This document shows positions 44,805 through 52,050 of a stretch of DNA of 64,000 nt, piece by piece. The notes beneath the pieces were generated by a model. It was given only the letters and a program-made list of their open reading frames with translations, had not been told where the DNA came from and made no database searches. The DNA lies in NCBI GenBank assembly GCA_902785065.1, contig CACZXH010000010.1:24052-88051 (forward strand), written 5' to 3'. This DNA is from an uncultured Bacteroidia bacterium (GTDB lineage Bacteria > Bacteroidota > Bacteroidia > Bacteroidales > UBA932). The position numbers were made by a program, and so were the translations under genes. Each line of letters begins with the position of its first letter. The first letter of the stretch is position 1.

Positions 44805-45995
44805 ATGTACGGAAAATTCCAAAAGCACCTCCAGGACGAACTGAAAGCCATCGAGGAGGCCGGTCTTTACAAGAAAGAACGCAACATCGCTTCGGCCCAG
44901 AGCGCCGAAATCACCCTCCAGGACGGCAGCAAGGCCCTGAACTTCTGTGCCAACAACTACCTCGGCCTCGCCGACAGCCCGCGGCTCGCGGCCGCCGCCA
45001 AGAAAGCGATCGACGCCCGCGGCTACGGCATGTCCTCCGTCCGTTTCATCTGCGGCACCCAGGATATCCATAAGGAGCTCGAAAAAGCCATTTCGGACTA
45101 TTTCCATACCGATGACGCCATCCTCTATGCGGCCTGCTTCGACGCCAACGGCGGCGTGTTCGAGCCGCTTCTCACCGCCGAGGATGCCATTATCTCCGAC
45201 TCCCTGAACCACGCCTCCATTATCGACGGTGTCCGCTTGTGCAAGGCCCAGCGCTTCCGCTACGCCAACGCCGACATGGCGGACCTCGAGGCCAAGCTCC
45301 AGGAGGCCCAGGCCTGCCGCTTCCGCATCATTGTCACCGACGGCGTCTTCTCGATGGACGGCAACGTCGCCCCGATGGACAAGATCTGCGACCTCGCGGA
45401 GAAGTATGATGCGCTGGTGATGGTCGACGAGAGCCATTCCGCCGGCGTCGTGGGTCCGACCGGCCACGGTGTCGCCGAGCAGTTCGGCTGCTACGGCCGC
45501 ATCGATATCTTCACCGGCACCCTCGGAAAGGCCTTCGGCGGCGCGGTAGGCGGCTTCACCACCGGCCGGCAGGAGATCATCGACATGCTCCGCCAGCGCT
45601 CCCGCCCGTACCTGTTCTCGAACTCCATCCCGCCGATGATCGCCGGCGCCGGCCTGGAGACCTTCAAGATCCTGAAGGAATCCAACGAACTGCATGACCG
45701 CCTCGTGGAGAACGTGAACTATTTCCGCGACAAGATGATGGCCGCCGGCTTCGACATCAAGCCCACGCAGTCCGCCATCTGCGCCGTGATGCTGTACGAC
45801 GCTCCCCTGTCGCAGAAGTTCGCCGCCAAGATGGCGGAGGAAGGCATCTTCGTCACCGGTTTCTACTATCCGGTGGTACCGAAGGGCCAGGCCCGCATCC
45901 GTGTGCAGCTTTCCGCCGCGCACAGGAAGGAGCACCTGGACAAGGCCATTGCGGCCTTCATCAAGGTAGGCAAGGAGTTAGGGGTCCTGAAATAA
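44805..45995 (+). CDS. kbl: Glycine C-acetyltransferase (2-amino-3-ketobutyrate CoA ligase)
   Basis: Kbl splits 2-amino-3-ketobutyrate with CoA to glycine and acetyl-CoA. The 396-residue protein follows E. coli Kbl almost throughout: NFCANNYLGLA, SVRFICGTQD, CFDANGGVFE, DSLNHASIIDGVRLCKA, TDGVFSMDG, MVDESHSAG, and TGTLGKAFGG with the PLP Lys242. It belongs to the alpha-oxoamine synthases, as does serine palmitoyltransferase; the match to Kbl and the tdh neighbour favour Kbl. Its end abuts the convergent gtrA. Confidence 0.93.
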   Translation: MYGKFQKHLQDELKAIEEAGLYKKERNIASAQSAEITLQDGSKALNFCANNYLGLADSPRLAAAAKKAIDARGYGMSSVRFICGTQDIHKELEKAISDYFHTDDAILYAACFDANGGVFEPLLTAEDAIISDSLNHASIIDGVRLCKAQRFRYANADMADLEAKLQEAQACRFRIIVTDGVFSMDGNVAPMDKICDLAEKYDALVMVDESHSAGVVGPTGHGVAEQFGCYGRIDIFTGTLGKAFGGAVGGFTTGRQEIIDMLRQRSRPYLFSNSIPPMIAGAGLETFKILKESNELHDRLVENVNYFRDKMMAAGFDIKPTQSAICAVMLYDAPLSQKFAAKMAEEGIFVTGFYYPVVPKGQARIRVQLSAAHRKEHLDKAIAAFIKVGKELGVLK

Positions 45996-45996
45996 A

Positions 45997-46476
45997 TCAG
46001 TCCTTCTTCACCGGAGGCTTGAAGACGACGAACTCGTTCAGCACGAAGCTGAAACAGCCCGAAACACAGAGGGCCAGCAGGTTGCACAGGACGGGTTCGT
46101 ATGTTGTACCCTGGAACCATCCCAGCGCGACGAAGAACAGGTGGAAGCCCTGCATGAACAGCAGTTTGATCAGGAAGACACCCGTCGCCGTGGCATTGTA
46201 GCCCGCAAAATGACGGAAGAAAGAACGCACGCTCCGCTGGGAAATGCGCTCCCGCCAGACGAAATAGTAGGCGATCAGGAAATTCGTGAGGACGGCCAGT
46301 TCGAAGGAGATGACCGGGGCCACCCAGAACGTCCACCAGTACCTTTCCTGCAGGAAGGAAGCGGCCAGCCACCAGTGTACGCCCAGGTCCACCAGCGTGC
46401 CGGCGCCGCTGGTGACGGAGAACACGGCGAACCGCTTGAGGAGTTCCCAGATCCGCTTCTTGGTCGATGCTTTCAT
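45997..46476 (-). CDS. GtrA-family membrane protein
   Basis: The 159-residue protein has four transmembrane helices. It shows the GtrA pattern: KRFAVFSVTSGAGTLVDLGVHWWLA (about 14-38), LTNFLIAYYFVWRERI, VFLIKLLFM, and a last CFSFVLNEFVVFK. GtrA proteins are thought to help flip lipid-linked sugars across the inner membrane. A TTG at 46485 lies within the TATCTTTG promoter element, so ATG 46476 is the start; only 6 bases separate the two. Confidence 0.87.
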   Translation of the reverse strand: MKASTKKRIWELLKRFAVFSVTSGAGTLVDLGVHWWLAASFLQERYWWTFWVAPVISFELAVLTNFLIAYYFVWRERISQRSVRSFFRHFAGYNATATGVFLIKLLFMQGFHLFFVALGWFQGTTYEPVLCNLLALCVSGCFSFVLNEFVVFKPPVKKD

Positions 46477-46482
46477 CAACCC

Positions 46483-46490
46483 CAAAGATA
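46483..46490 (-). promoter_or_regulatory. -7 promoter element of gtrA
   Basis: TATCTTTG on the minus strand with the ATG 6 bases after it, a leaderless arrangement. Confidence 0.65.
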
Positions 46491-46511
46491 AGGACTTTTT
46501 TCGGGAATAAC

Positions 46512-46542
46512 TTGCGATTTTCCCCCCAAATGGCTACTTTTA
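46512..46542 (+). promoter_or_regulatory. Promoter of glsA
   Basis: TTG at 46512-46514, 20-base spacer and TACTTTTA at 46535-46542 (one mismatch to the consensus), 9 bases before ATG 46552. Confidence 0.6.
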
Positions 46543-46551
46543 CAAACGCAA

Positions 46552-47361
46552 ATGGAACCATCTGACAAATACTTGATTGACGTAGGCGCCCTGTTCCGCA
46601 GCAAGCTGGGGGAAAAGACGCCCAAATGGCTCATTTGGCTGGGACGGAAACTCCTGCACGAGGATTTCCTCAATACGTGTTTCAAAATGGGTTACACCGG
46701 CGTTGAATTCGCCGAGAAAGCCCTGGAATACATGCACGTCACCCTGCAGGTGGAAGGCCTGGAGAAAATCCCGACAGACCGGCTGGTCACGGTGGCTTCC
46801 AACCATCCGCTCGGCGGCCATGACGCCCTGGCGCTCGTGTCCATTTTCGGACGCGTCTACGACGGAAACATCCGCATCATGGTCAACGACTTCCTGATGG
46901 TCCTCAAGCAGCTCAACGGCATCTTTGTCCCTGTGAACAAGATGGGCGGCCAGTCCCGGAGCCTGTCGGCCCAGACCGACGGCATCTTCCATTCCGACGC
47001 CCAGGTCCTCATGTTCCCGGCCGGCAAGTGCGCGCGGCGCGAGCACGGCAAGATCGTGGAGATGCCCTGGAAGAAGACGTTCCTCACCAAGAGCGTGGAA
47101 ACCCACCGCGACATCGTCCCCATGCACTTCTACGGCCGGAATTCCTGGCGGTTCTACTTCGTGGACTGGATCGGCAAGATTACCGGCGTGAACAAGAAGT
47201 TCCCGCTCGCGATGGTCCTGCTGGTGGACGAGATGTACCGCGCGCAGGGAAAGACCTACCGGGTCGTCATCGGCGACCCGATTCCCTGGCAGACCTTCGA
47301 CGACAGCCGGAAACCTGCGGAATGGGCCGCCTGGATCAAAGAACGCGTAGAAAACCTATAG
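46552..47361 (+). CDS. glsA: Lyso-glycine lipid O-acyltransferase
   Basis: In Bacteroides, GlsA adds the second acyl chain to N-acyl-glycine made by GlsB, giving glycine lipids and, with serine, flavolipin-type lipids. The 269-residue protein is an LPLAT acyltransferase with NHPLGGHD (about 86-93) as the catalytic block and MFPAGKCARREHGKI as the acceptor loop. The identification rests on this fold and the following glsB gene, 31 bases downstream. kbl and tdh, which supply glycine, lie just upstream. Confidence 0.85.
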   Translation: MEPSDKYLIDVGALFRSKLGEKTPKWLIWLGRKLLHEDFLNTCFKMGYTGVEFAEKALEYMHVTLQVEGLEKIPTDRLVTVASNHPLGGHDALALVSIFGRVYDGNIRIMVNDFLMVLKQLNGIFVPVNKMGGQSRSLSAQTDGIFHSDAQVLMFPAGKCARREHGKIVEMPWKKTFLTKSVETHRDIVPMHFYGRNSWRFYFVDWIGKITGVNKKFPLAMVLLVDEMYRAQGKTYRVVIGDPIPWQTFDDSRKPAEWAAWIKERVENL

Positions 47362-47392
47362 AACGAACCCCTGTACTAAACCTGCCTGCCTC

Positions 47393-48370
47393 ATGAAGAA
47401 AATCATCGATCCCATTGACCGGGAACTCCTGAAAGCCGAACTCAACCAGGAAACGCATCTGCGGGAAACGAACCGTGCCGGCAACCAGCTCTATGTCGTC
47501 GGCCCCGAAGCCGTGAACGTCATCCGGGAAATCGGCCGTCTGCGGGAGATCGCCTTCCGCAACGACGGCGGCGGCACGGGTGAAGCCCTGGACATCGACA
47601 AGTTCGACACCGATCCCGCCTACGGTTACCGACAGCTGGTCCTCTGGGATCCCGAGGCCGAGGAAATCATCGGCGGCTACCGTTTCTGCCTGTGCGACGA
47701 GGCGGTGTACGACCGCTTCGGCCAGCCCATCCTGACCTCCGCCCACATGTTCGAGTTCACGAAGAAGTTCCTCCGGGACTACCTCCCCCACACCCTCGAA
47801 CTGGGCCGTTCCTTCGTCTCGGTGGAGTACCAGAGCTCCAAGGCCGGCTCCAAGAGCCTGTATGCCCTGGACAACCTGTTCGACGGTATCGCCGCCCTCG
47901 GCGTGCTGTACAAGGACCGCGTCAAGTACTTCTTCGGAAAGATGACCATCTACCCCGAATACAACACCGAGGCCCGGGAGATGGTGATGTTCTTCCTCCG
48001 GAAATACTTCGGCGAGAAGGCGGACCTCATCAAGATCCGCAAGGAGGTCAAGGTGAACAATCCCCGCCGCTTCAACAAGCTCTTCAACGGCAAGGACTAC
48101 AAGGAAGACTATAAGATCCTCAAGACCGAGGTGCTGAAGCTCGGCGTAAGCATCCCGCCGCTGGTGAACACCTACATGAACCTGTCCCCGTCCATGATCT
48201 ATTTCGGCACGGGTATCAACGACGAGTTCGCCGACGTCCTGGACTCCGGCATCCTCATCGCGTTCGAGGAACTGTATCCCGAGAAGATCGACCGCCACAC
48301 CAACTCCTTCCGGAAGATCGGCTGGCGGGCCATCAAGGCGATCCTAAAGCGCTTCCAGCGCAAGTCTTAG
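47393..48370 (+). CDS. glsB: Glycine N-acyltransferase for glycine-lipid synthesis
   Basis: GlsB links a 3-hydroxy fatty acid to glycine in the first step of glycine-lipid synthesis. The 325-residue protein has a GNAT/OlsB-like core: GRLREIAFRNDGGGTGEALDIDKFD (about 50-74), LVLWDPEAEEIIGGYRFCL, the HTLELGRSFVSVEYQ block, and a C-terminal stretch YFGTGINDEFADVLDSGILI. Family members were long labelled hemolysins. The 3' end overlaps the convergent thioredoxin-like gene by 27 bases. Confidence 0.85.
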   Translation: MKKIIDPIDRELLKAELNQETHLRETNRAGNQLYVVGPEAVNVIREIGRLREIAFRNDGGGTGEALDIDKFDTDPAYGYRQLVLWDPEAEEIIGGYRFCLCDEAVYDRFGQPILTSAHMFEFTKKFLRDYLPHTLELGRSFVSVEYQSSKAGSKSLYALDNLFDGIAALGVLYKDRVKYFFGKMTIYPEYNTEAREMVMFFLRKYFGEKADLIKIRKEVKVNNPRRFNKLFNGKDYKEDYKILKTEVLKLGVSIPPLVNTYMNLSPSMIYFGTGINDEFADVLDSGILIAFEELYPEKIDRHTNSFRKIGWRAIKAILKRFQRKS

Positions 48371-48840
48371 CTTGTCCACCATCACGGTCCCGAGCAGCAC
48401 CTTGCCGTCCGGGCCCACGAGATACATCGAAGGAATCCATTTGACGCGGAAATCTTCCCCGACCTTGGATTCCTTTTTTGCGACGAAATCGCTCAGCTGC
48501 AGCCATCGGCGACGTAGGTATCCAGTTTTTCCGGATCCGTGTCGAAGGAAATGCCCACGAAGGTGACCTTGTCACCGTACTTCGCGTAGAGTTCCTTCAT
48601 CGCTGGCACATCCGCCCGGCAGTCCGGGCACCAGGTGGCCCAGAAATCATAGACCACATACTTCCCGGCGAAATCGTCCGGGCTGTGGAGCATGTCCGCA
48701 CGGTCTTTCAGTGCGAAGGCAGGGATGGACTCCCCTTTCTTGATCATGTCGACGGCGTATTCGCTGTCGGCATCCTTCACGGCGTTCTTGCAGGAAACGA
48801 GGGCCGCCAGCGCGGCGAACACAAGAAGGAACTTTTTCAT
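48344..48840 (-). pseudogene. TlpA-like thioredoxin lipoprotein with a frameshift
   Basis: From ATG 48840 the protein starts with a lipoprotein signal (ALVSC, Cys17), then a TlpA/DsbE domain with the redox site WATWCPDC and the block FVGISFDTDPEKLD. The frame then ends in TGA at 48493. Moving one base in the stretch about 48494-48506 restores LSDFVAKKES, WIPSMYLVGPDGKVLLGT (the cis-Pro block) and a normal end at TAG 48344. One base thus appears to be missing. The rest is undamaged, so the break is recent or an error. The start overlaps the DUF5715 stop by 4 bases. Confidence 0.82.
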
Positions 48841-49544
48841 TTTCTGACGGTTATGTGGAAACAGGTTTGCTTTTTCTCGTATTTCACGTAACAGGCGCCC
48901 TCGTCGTGGAGGTCTTTCAGGACCTGCGAAATCGTGGCGCGGAGGTATTCGGGCGGGACGTCCGCATAGGGTCGTTCCCGAAGATCGGGCACCTTGACAT
49001 AGTGCCAATAGGAGATGTCGAAGGTGGTTCCGTAGCGGTGCGTGGAGTTCTCGGAGGCGTTGATATTCCCTTGCCGGAGCTTGCGGACATCCTCCTCCGT
49101 GCGAAGGACGGAAGTGACGACCAGCTTGTTGGGGTTCAATCCCTTGGCGGCGAGGGAATCCTGGAAGTTCCGGCCGATGCGGTCCAGGAGTTCCGCCGCG
49201 GACGGGACCAGGAACGGAATCGAATGCGTGAGTTCGTCGACGCAGTACAGGTCGTTGTCCACGATCTCGACCAGGCGCTTGGTCATGTGCTCAGCGGCGG
49301 CACGGTCCTCCACCGGTGGCACGCCGACGGCCTGCGCGACCGCCAGCTGCGCTTCATTCAGGTCGTTGAACTCCTTGGCGAAGTTCACGTCCCAGATACG
49401 GACGGGATGGTTCTCGATGGGGCCGGCATGGTGCCAGCGCCAGCGCTGGATGCCTCGGACGCCCCACAGCACCAGCAGCCCCACGATCAGCCCCAGGATG
49501 GCCGACACCACGAGACAGAACTTGGTTTTCCGCTTGAGTTTCAT
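48837..49544 (-). CDS. DUF5715 family membrane-anchored protein
   Basis: From ATG 49544 the protein is 235 residues with one N-terminal helix (about 9-30). The body has the family features HSIPFLVPSAAELLDRIGRNFQD, VVTSVLRTEEDVRKLRQGNINASENSTHRYGTTFDI (about 150-185) and a closing CFHITVRK. The His/Asp-rich pattern recalls D-Ala-D-Ala carboxypeptidases of the M15 fold, so cell-wall work is possible, but the role is unproven. A TATCTTCG element lies 5 bases upstream of the ATG, giving a leaderless transcript. Confidence 0.82.
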   Translation of the reverse strand: MKLKRKTKFCLVVSAILGLIVGLLVLWGVRGIQRWRWHHAGPIENHPVRIWDVNFAKEFNDLNEAQLAVAQAVGVPPVEDRAAAEHMTKRLVEIVDNDLYCVDELTHSIPFLVPSAAELLDRIGRNFQDSLAAKGLNPNKLVVTSVLRTEEDVRKLRQGNINASENSTHRYGTTFDISYWHYVKVPDLRERPYADVPPEYLRATISQVLKDLHDEGACYVKYEKKQTCFHITVRK

Positions 49545-49549
49545 AACCC

Positions 49550-49580
49550 CGAAGATACTAAGAATTGTCCGAACGAACAA
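49550..49580 (-). promoter_or_regulatory. Promoter of the DUF5715 gene
   Basis: Minus strand: TTG (49580-49578), 20 bases, TATCTTCG (49557-49550), one mismatch to TAnnTTTG. It overlaps the plus-strand promoter of the next gene. Confidence 0.6.
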
Positions 49581-49595
49581 TAATTCGTACCTTTG
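49565..49595 (+). promoter_or_regulatory. Promoter of the CDP-alcohol phosphatidyltransferase gene
   Basis: TTG at 49565-49567, 20-base spacer, TACCTTTG at 49588-49595, and the ATG at 49616. It overlaps the divergent promoter, so the two cannot be occupied at the same time. Confidence 0.75.
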
Positions 49596-49615
49596 CTTTG
49601 ATATAGAAGACTTCT

Positions 49616-50326
49616 ATGAAAGAACCCAGAAATGCAAAACGGATCCAGACATCGGTCCTCAACGCATACGAAAAGAAACTGCTGGTCTGGCTGGCAGAGC
49701 GCCTGCCTGCCCGGATGACCTCCGACCAGCTCACCTTCATCGGCTTCGTGGGCGCCCTCATCGTCGCCACCGGCTATGCGCTCTCCAACCTGAATCTGAA
49801 CTGGCTGTGGCTCGCCTCCTTCGGTTTCGTGGTGAACTGGTTCGGCGACTCGCTGGACGGCAGTCTCGCCCGCGTGCGGAACACCCAGCGGAAGACCTAC
49901 GGCTTCTTTATCGACCACAACGTGGACGTTATCAACGAATGCATTATGTTTGCCGGCGTGGGCCTTTCCCCGCTCGTGAACATGACCTTCATGGCGGGTG
50001 TCCTGGTGGCGTACCTGGCACTCAGCGTCTACGTGTATATCGACTGCTACCTCAAGGGGGAGCACCGCCTGACCTACGGCGGCCTCGGCCCCACCGAGTT
50101 CCGTCTCATCGCCATCCTGGTGAACACGGCATTCATCTATATCCCGGCCCTTACCCGGTGGAAGACACATATCGTCCTGTTTCACAACGAGTTCGATTTC
50201 GGCATCCTGGACGGCATCGCCGTAGTGGTCGCCTTCATCCTCTTCTTCTTCTACCTGGTCAGTTTCATCAAGGACATCCGCTATTTCAAGCGAATCGATC
50301 CGCCGAAGCCGTTCGACAAGGACTAG
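49616..50326 (+). CDS. CDP-alcohol phosphatidyltransferase family protein
   Basis: This is a 236-residue membrane enzyme with about six helices. The signature DGx2ARx8Gx3Dx3D is complete at about 81-103: DGSLAR, then YGFFIDHNVD. It joins a CDP-activated lipid or alcohol to a second alcohol. The acceptor (inositol, ethanolamine, glycerol phosphate or a ceramide) cannot be read. It begins a compact module with a downstream acyltransferase (3-base gap) and an SDR. Confidence 0.87.
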   Translation: MKEPRNAKRIQTSVLNAYEKKLLVWLAERLPARMTSDQLTFIGFVGALIVATGYALSNLNLNWLWLASFGFVVNWFGDSLDGSLARVRNTQRKTYGFFIDHNVDVINECIMFAGVGLSPLVNMTFMAGVLVAYLALSVYVYIDCYLKGEHRLTYGGLGPTEFRLIAILVNTAFIYIPALTRWKTHIVLFHNEFDFGILDGIAVVVAFILFFFYLVSFIKDIRYFKRIDPPKPFDKD

Positions 50327-50329
50327 CCG

Positions 50330-51199
50330 ATGGTCGTTTTCACCCAGCAGGAGGCCGCCCGGCGTCTTTCCCCCGTCTTCGAAGGTCGGAAGGGAAAGGT
50401 GTTGTTTGACATCGCCGCCGGAATCACCGGGATCGCGAAGGTCAATGCCCTGCATGACCGGGTGGACAAGTCCGGCGTCCCCTACGGCCCCCCGTTCGCC
50501 AAGGCCATCCTGGACGACGTCGGCATCGATTTCCGCATCGGGAACCCGGAACGGTTGGAGTCCCTGCCGGACGGGCCGTTCATCGTCATCGCGAACCACG
50601 TATACGGCCATCTCGACGGCATCTGCCTGCTGGACCTTTTCGGTCATCAGCGGCCGGAAACGAAGGTGATGGTCAATGAAATGCTCACCTGGATTCCAGG
50701 CCTCGCGCCGAGTTTCATCGCGGTCAATCCCGCCACAAACGCCAGCAAAGGCGTGTCGGACACCAGCATTAACGGCGTCAAGAATGCCATGTCCCAGCTC
50801 CAGGAGGGCGGTCCCCTGTGTCTGTTCCCGTCCGGCGCGGTCGCGGACCTCAAGCCGCGGGAGCATTGGACCCTCCGTGAACGCACGTGGCAGGACGCGG
50901 CTATCCGGCTCATCCGGAAAGCCCGCGTCCCCATCGTGCCCGTCCGGTTCTTCGACCGGAACTCCCGATTCTACTACGCGCTCGGCCTCATAGATTACCG
51001 AGTGCGTTTCGTCCGCCTGTTCCACGAAGTGTTCAACAAGCGCGGGACCTGCCCGCGGGTGAGCATCGGAGCCCCCATTTCCGTCGTAGAACAGGAGCAA
51101 TACCCTGATTTACAAGCATTCAAGGTGTACCTGCGAAGCAGTGTCTATGACATGCCGCTTCCAGAACGCTTTGTCAATCGATCCGCATTATGGAAATAA
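50330..51199 (+). CDS. LPLAT-family acyltransferase
   Basis: The 289-residue protein has IVIANHVYGHLDG (about 86-98) as catalytic block, resembling NHxxGxxD of GlsA, plus LCLFPSGAVADL and PIVPVRFFDRNS. It likely esterifies a lyso-lipid. It overlaps the SDR gene by 10 bases and follows the phosphatidyltransferase by 3, so it should act on the same lipid. The family label is firm, the substrate not. Confidence 0.83.
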   Translation: MVVFTQQEAARRLSPVFEGRKGKVLFDIAAGITGIAKVNALHDRVDKSGVPYGPPFAKAILDDVGIDFRIGNPERLESLPDGPFIVIANHVYGHLDGICLLDLFGHQRPETKVMVNEMLTWIPGLAPSFIAVNPATNASKGVSDTSINGVKNAMSQLQEGGPLCLFPSGAVADLKPREHWTLRERTWQDAAIRLIRKARVPIVPVRFFDRNSRFYYALGLIDYRVRFVRLFHEVFNKRGTCPRVSIGAPISVVEQEQYPDLQAFKVYLRSSVYDMPLPERFVNRSALWK

Positions 51200-52008
51200 A
51201 GAAAGTCAGCGTCGCCCTGATCTCGGGCGGCAGCAGCGGCATCGGCGCCGCCACCGCCCGGCTGCTCGCCGAGGCGGGCATTACCGTCTATGCCGGTTCC
51301 CGGCGCGGAACCGTCGAGAAACCCGCCCCCCGCATCATCCCCATCCAGTTGGATGTCAACGACGAGGCCTCCCTGAAAAGCGCCGTGGAGCGTATCGTCA
51401 GCGAACAGGGGCACCTGGATGCCGTCGTCTGCAACGCCGGCAACGGAATTTACGGTCCCATTGAGGGTTCGACAGACGCCGAGGCCCGCTACCAGTTCGA
51501 GACCTGCTACTTCGGTTCCCTGAAGACCATCCAGGCCTGCCTGCCGGTGTTCCGCCGTCAGGGTTTCGGCCGCATTGTCACGATTACCTCGGTGATGGCC
51601 ATCCTGCAGCTCCCCTTCCAGGGCTTCTATTCTGCGGCCAAGGCGGCCCTCCTGTCCCTGAGCGAATCCCTGCAGATGGAACTCAAGGGGACGGGTATCG
51701 AGTGCTGCAGTGTCCTTCCGGGCGACGTATCCACCGGATTCACGGCGGCTCGCCAATTCACCGCCGCCGCCAAGGATCCCGGCTCCCCCTACCGGGCCCG
51801 CATGGACCGGAACCTGGCGAAGATCGAGAAAGACGAACTGGGCGGGATGAGCCCGGAAGTCATCGGCAAGGCCGTCTGCAAGCAGCTGATGCGCAAGCAC
51901 ATGGCCGTCCGGGTGATTCCCCGGATCGATTACGGCGCCGTCGGCGTGCTCGTCCGCATCCTGCCTGAAAAGGCCAAACTCTGGCTCCTGGACCTCCTCT
52001 ACAGCTAG
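51190..52008 (+). CDS. Short-chain dehydrogenase/reductase
   Basis: The 272-residue protein has the classical SDR pattern: cofactor motif ISGGSSGIGAATA (about 10-22), CNAGNGIYG, and the active-site FYSAAKAALLSLSESL (Tyr and Lys). The Tyr-x-x-x-Lys pair is complete. In a lipid module such an enzyme could reduce a keto group in an acyl or sphingoid chain, but this is inference. The ATG is 10 bases inside the preceding gene. Confidence 0.88.
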   Translation: MEIKKVSVALISGGSSGIGAATARLLAEAGITVYAGSRRGTVEKPAPRIIPIQLDVNDEASLKSAVERIVSEQGHLDAVVCNAGNGIYGPIEGSTDAEARYQFETCYFGSLKTIQACLPVFRRQGFGRIVTITSVMAILQLPFQGFYSAAKAALLSLSESLQMELKGTGIECCSVLPGDVSTGFTAARQFTAAAKDPGSPYRARMDRNLAKIEKDELGGMSPEVIGKAVCKQLMRKHMAVRVIPRIDYGAVGVLVRILPEKAKLWLLDLLYS

Positions 52009-52012
52009 TTCT

Positions 52013-52043
52013 TTTGAAGATTTGCCAAAAATGCGTATCTTTG
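52013..52043 (+). promoter_or_regulatory. Promoter of the DUF5686 gene
   Basis: TTTG at 52013-52016, 19-base spacer, TATCTTTG at 52036-52043. The ATG at 52051 is 7 bases later. Confidence 0.8.
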
Positions 52044-52050
52044 GCAGATT

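Noticed and set aside
44805-45995. Serine palmitoyltransferase as identity of the oxoamine synthase.
   Set aside because: The sequence follows E. coli Kbl block by block and tdh is divergent beside it.
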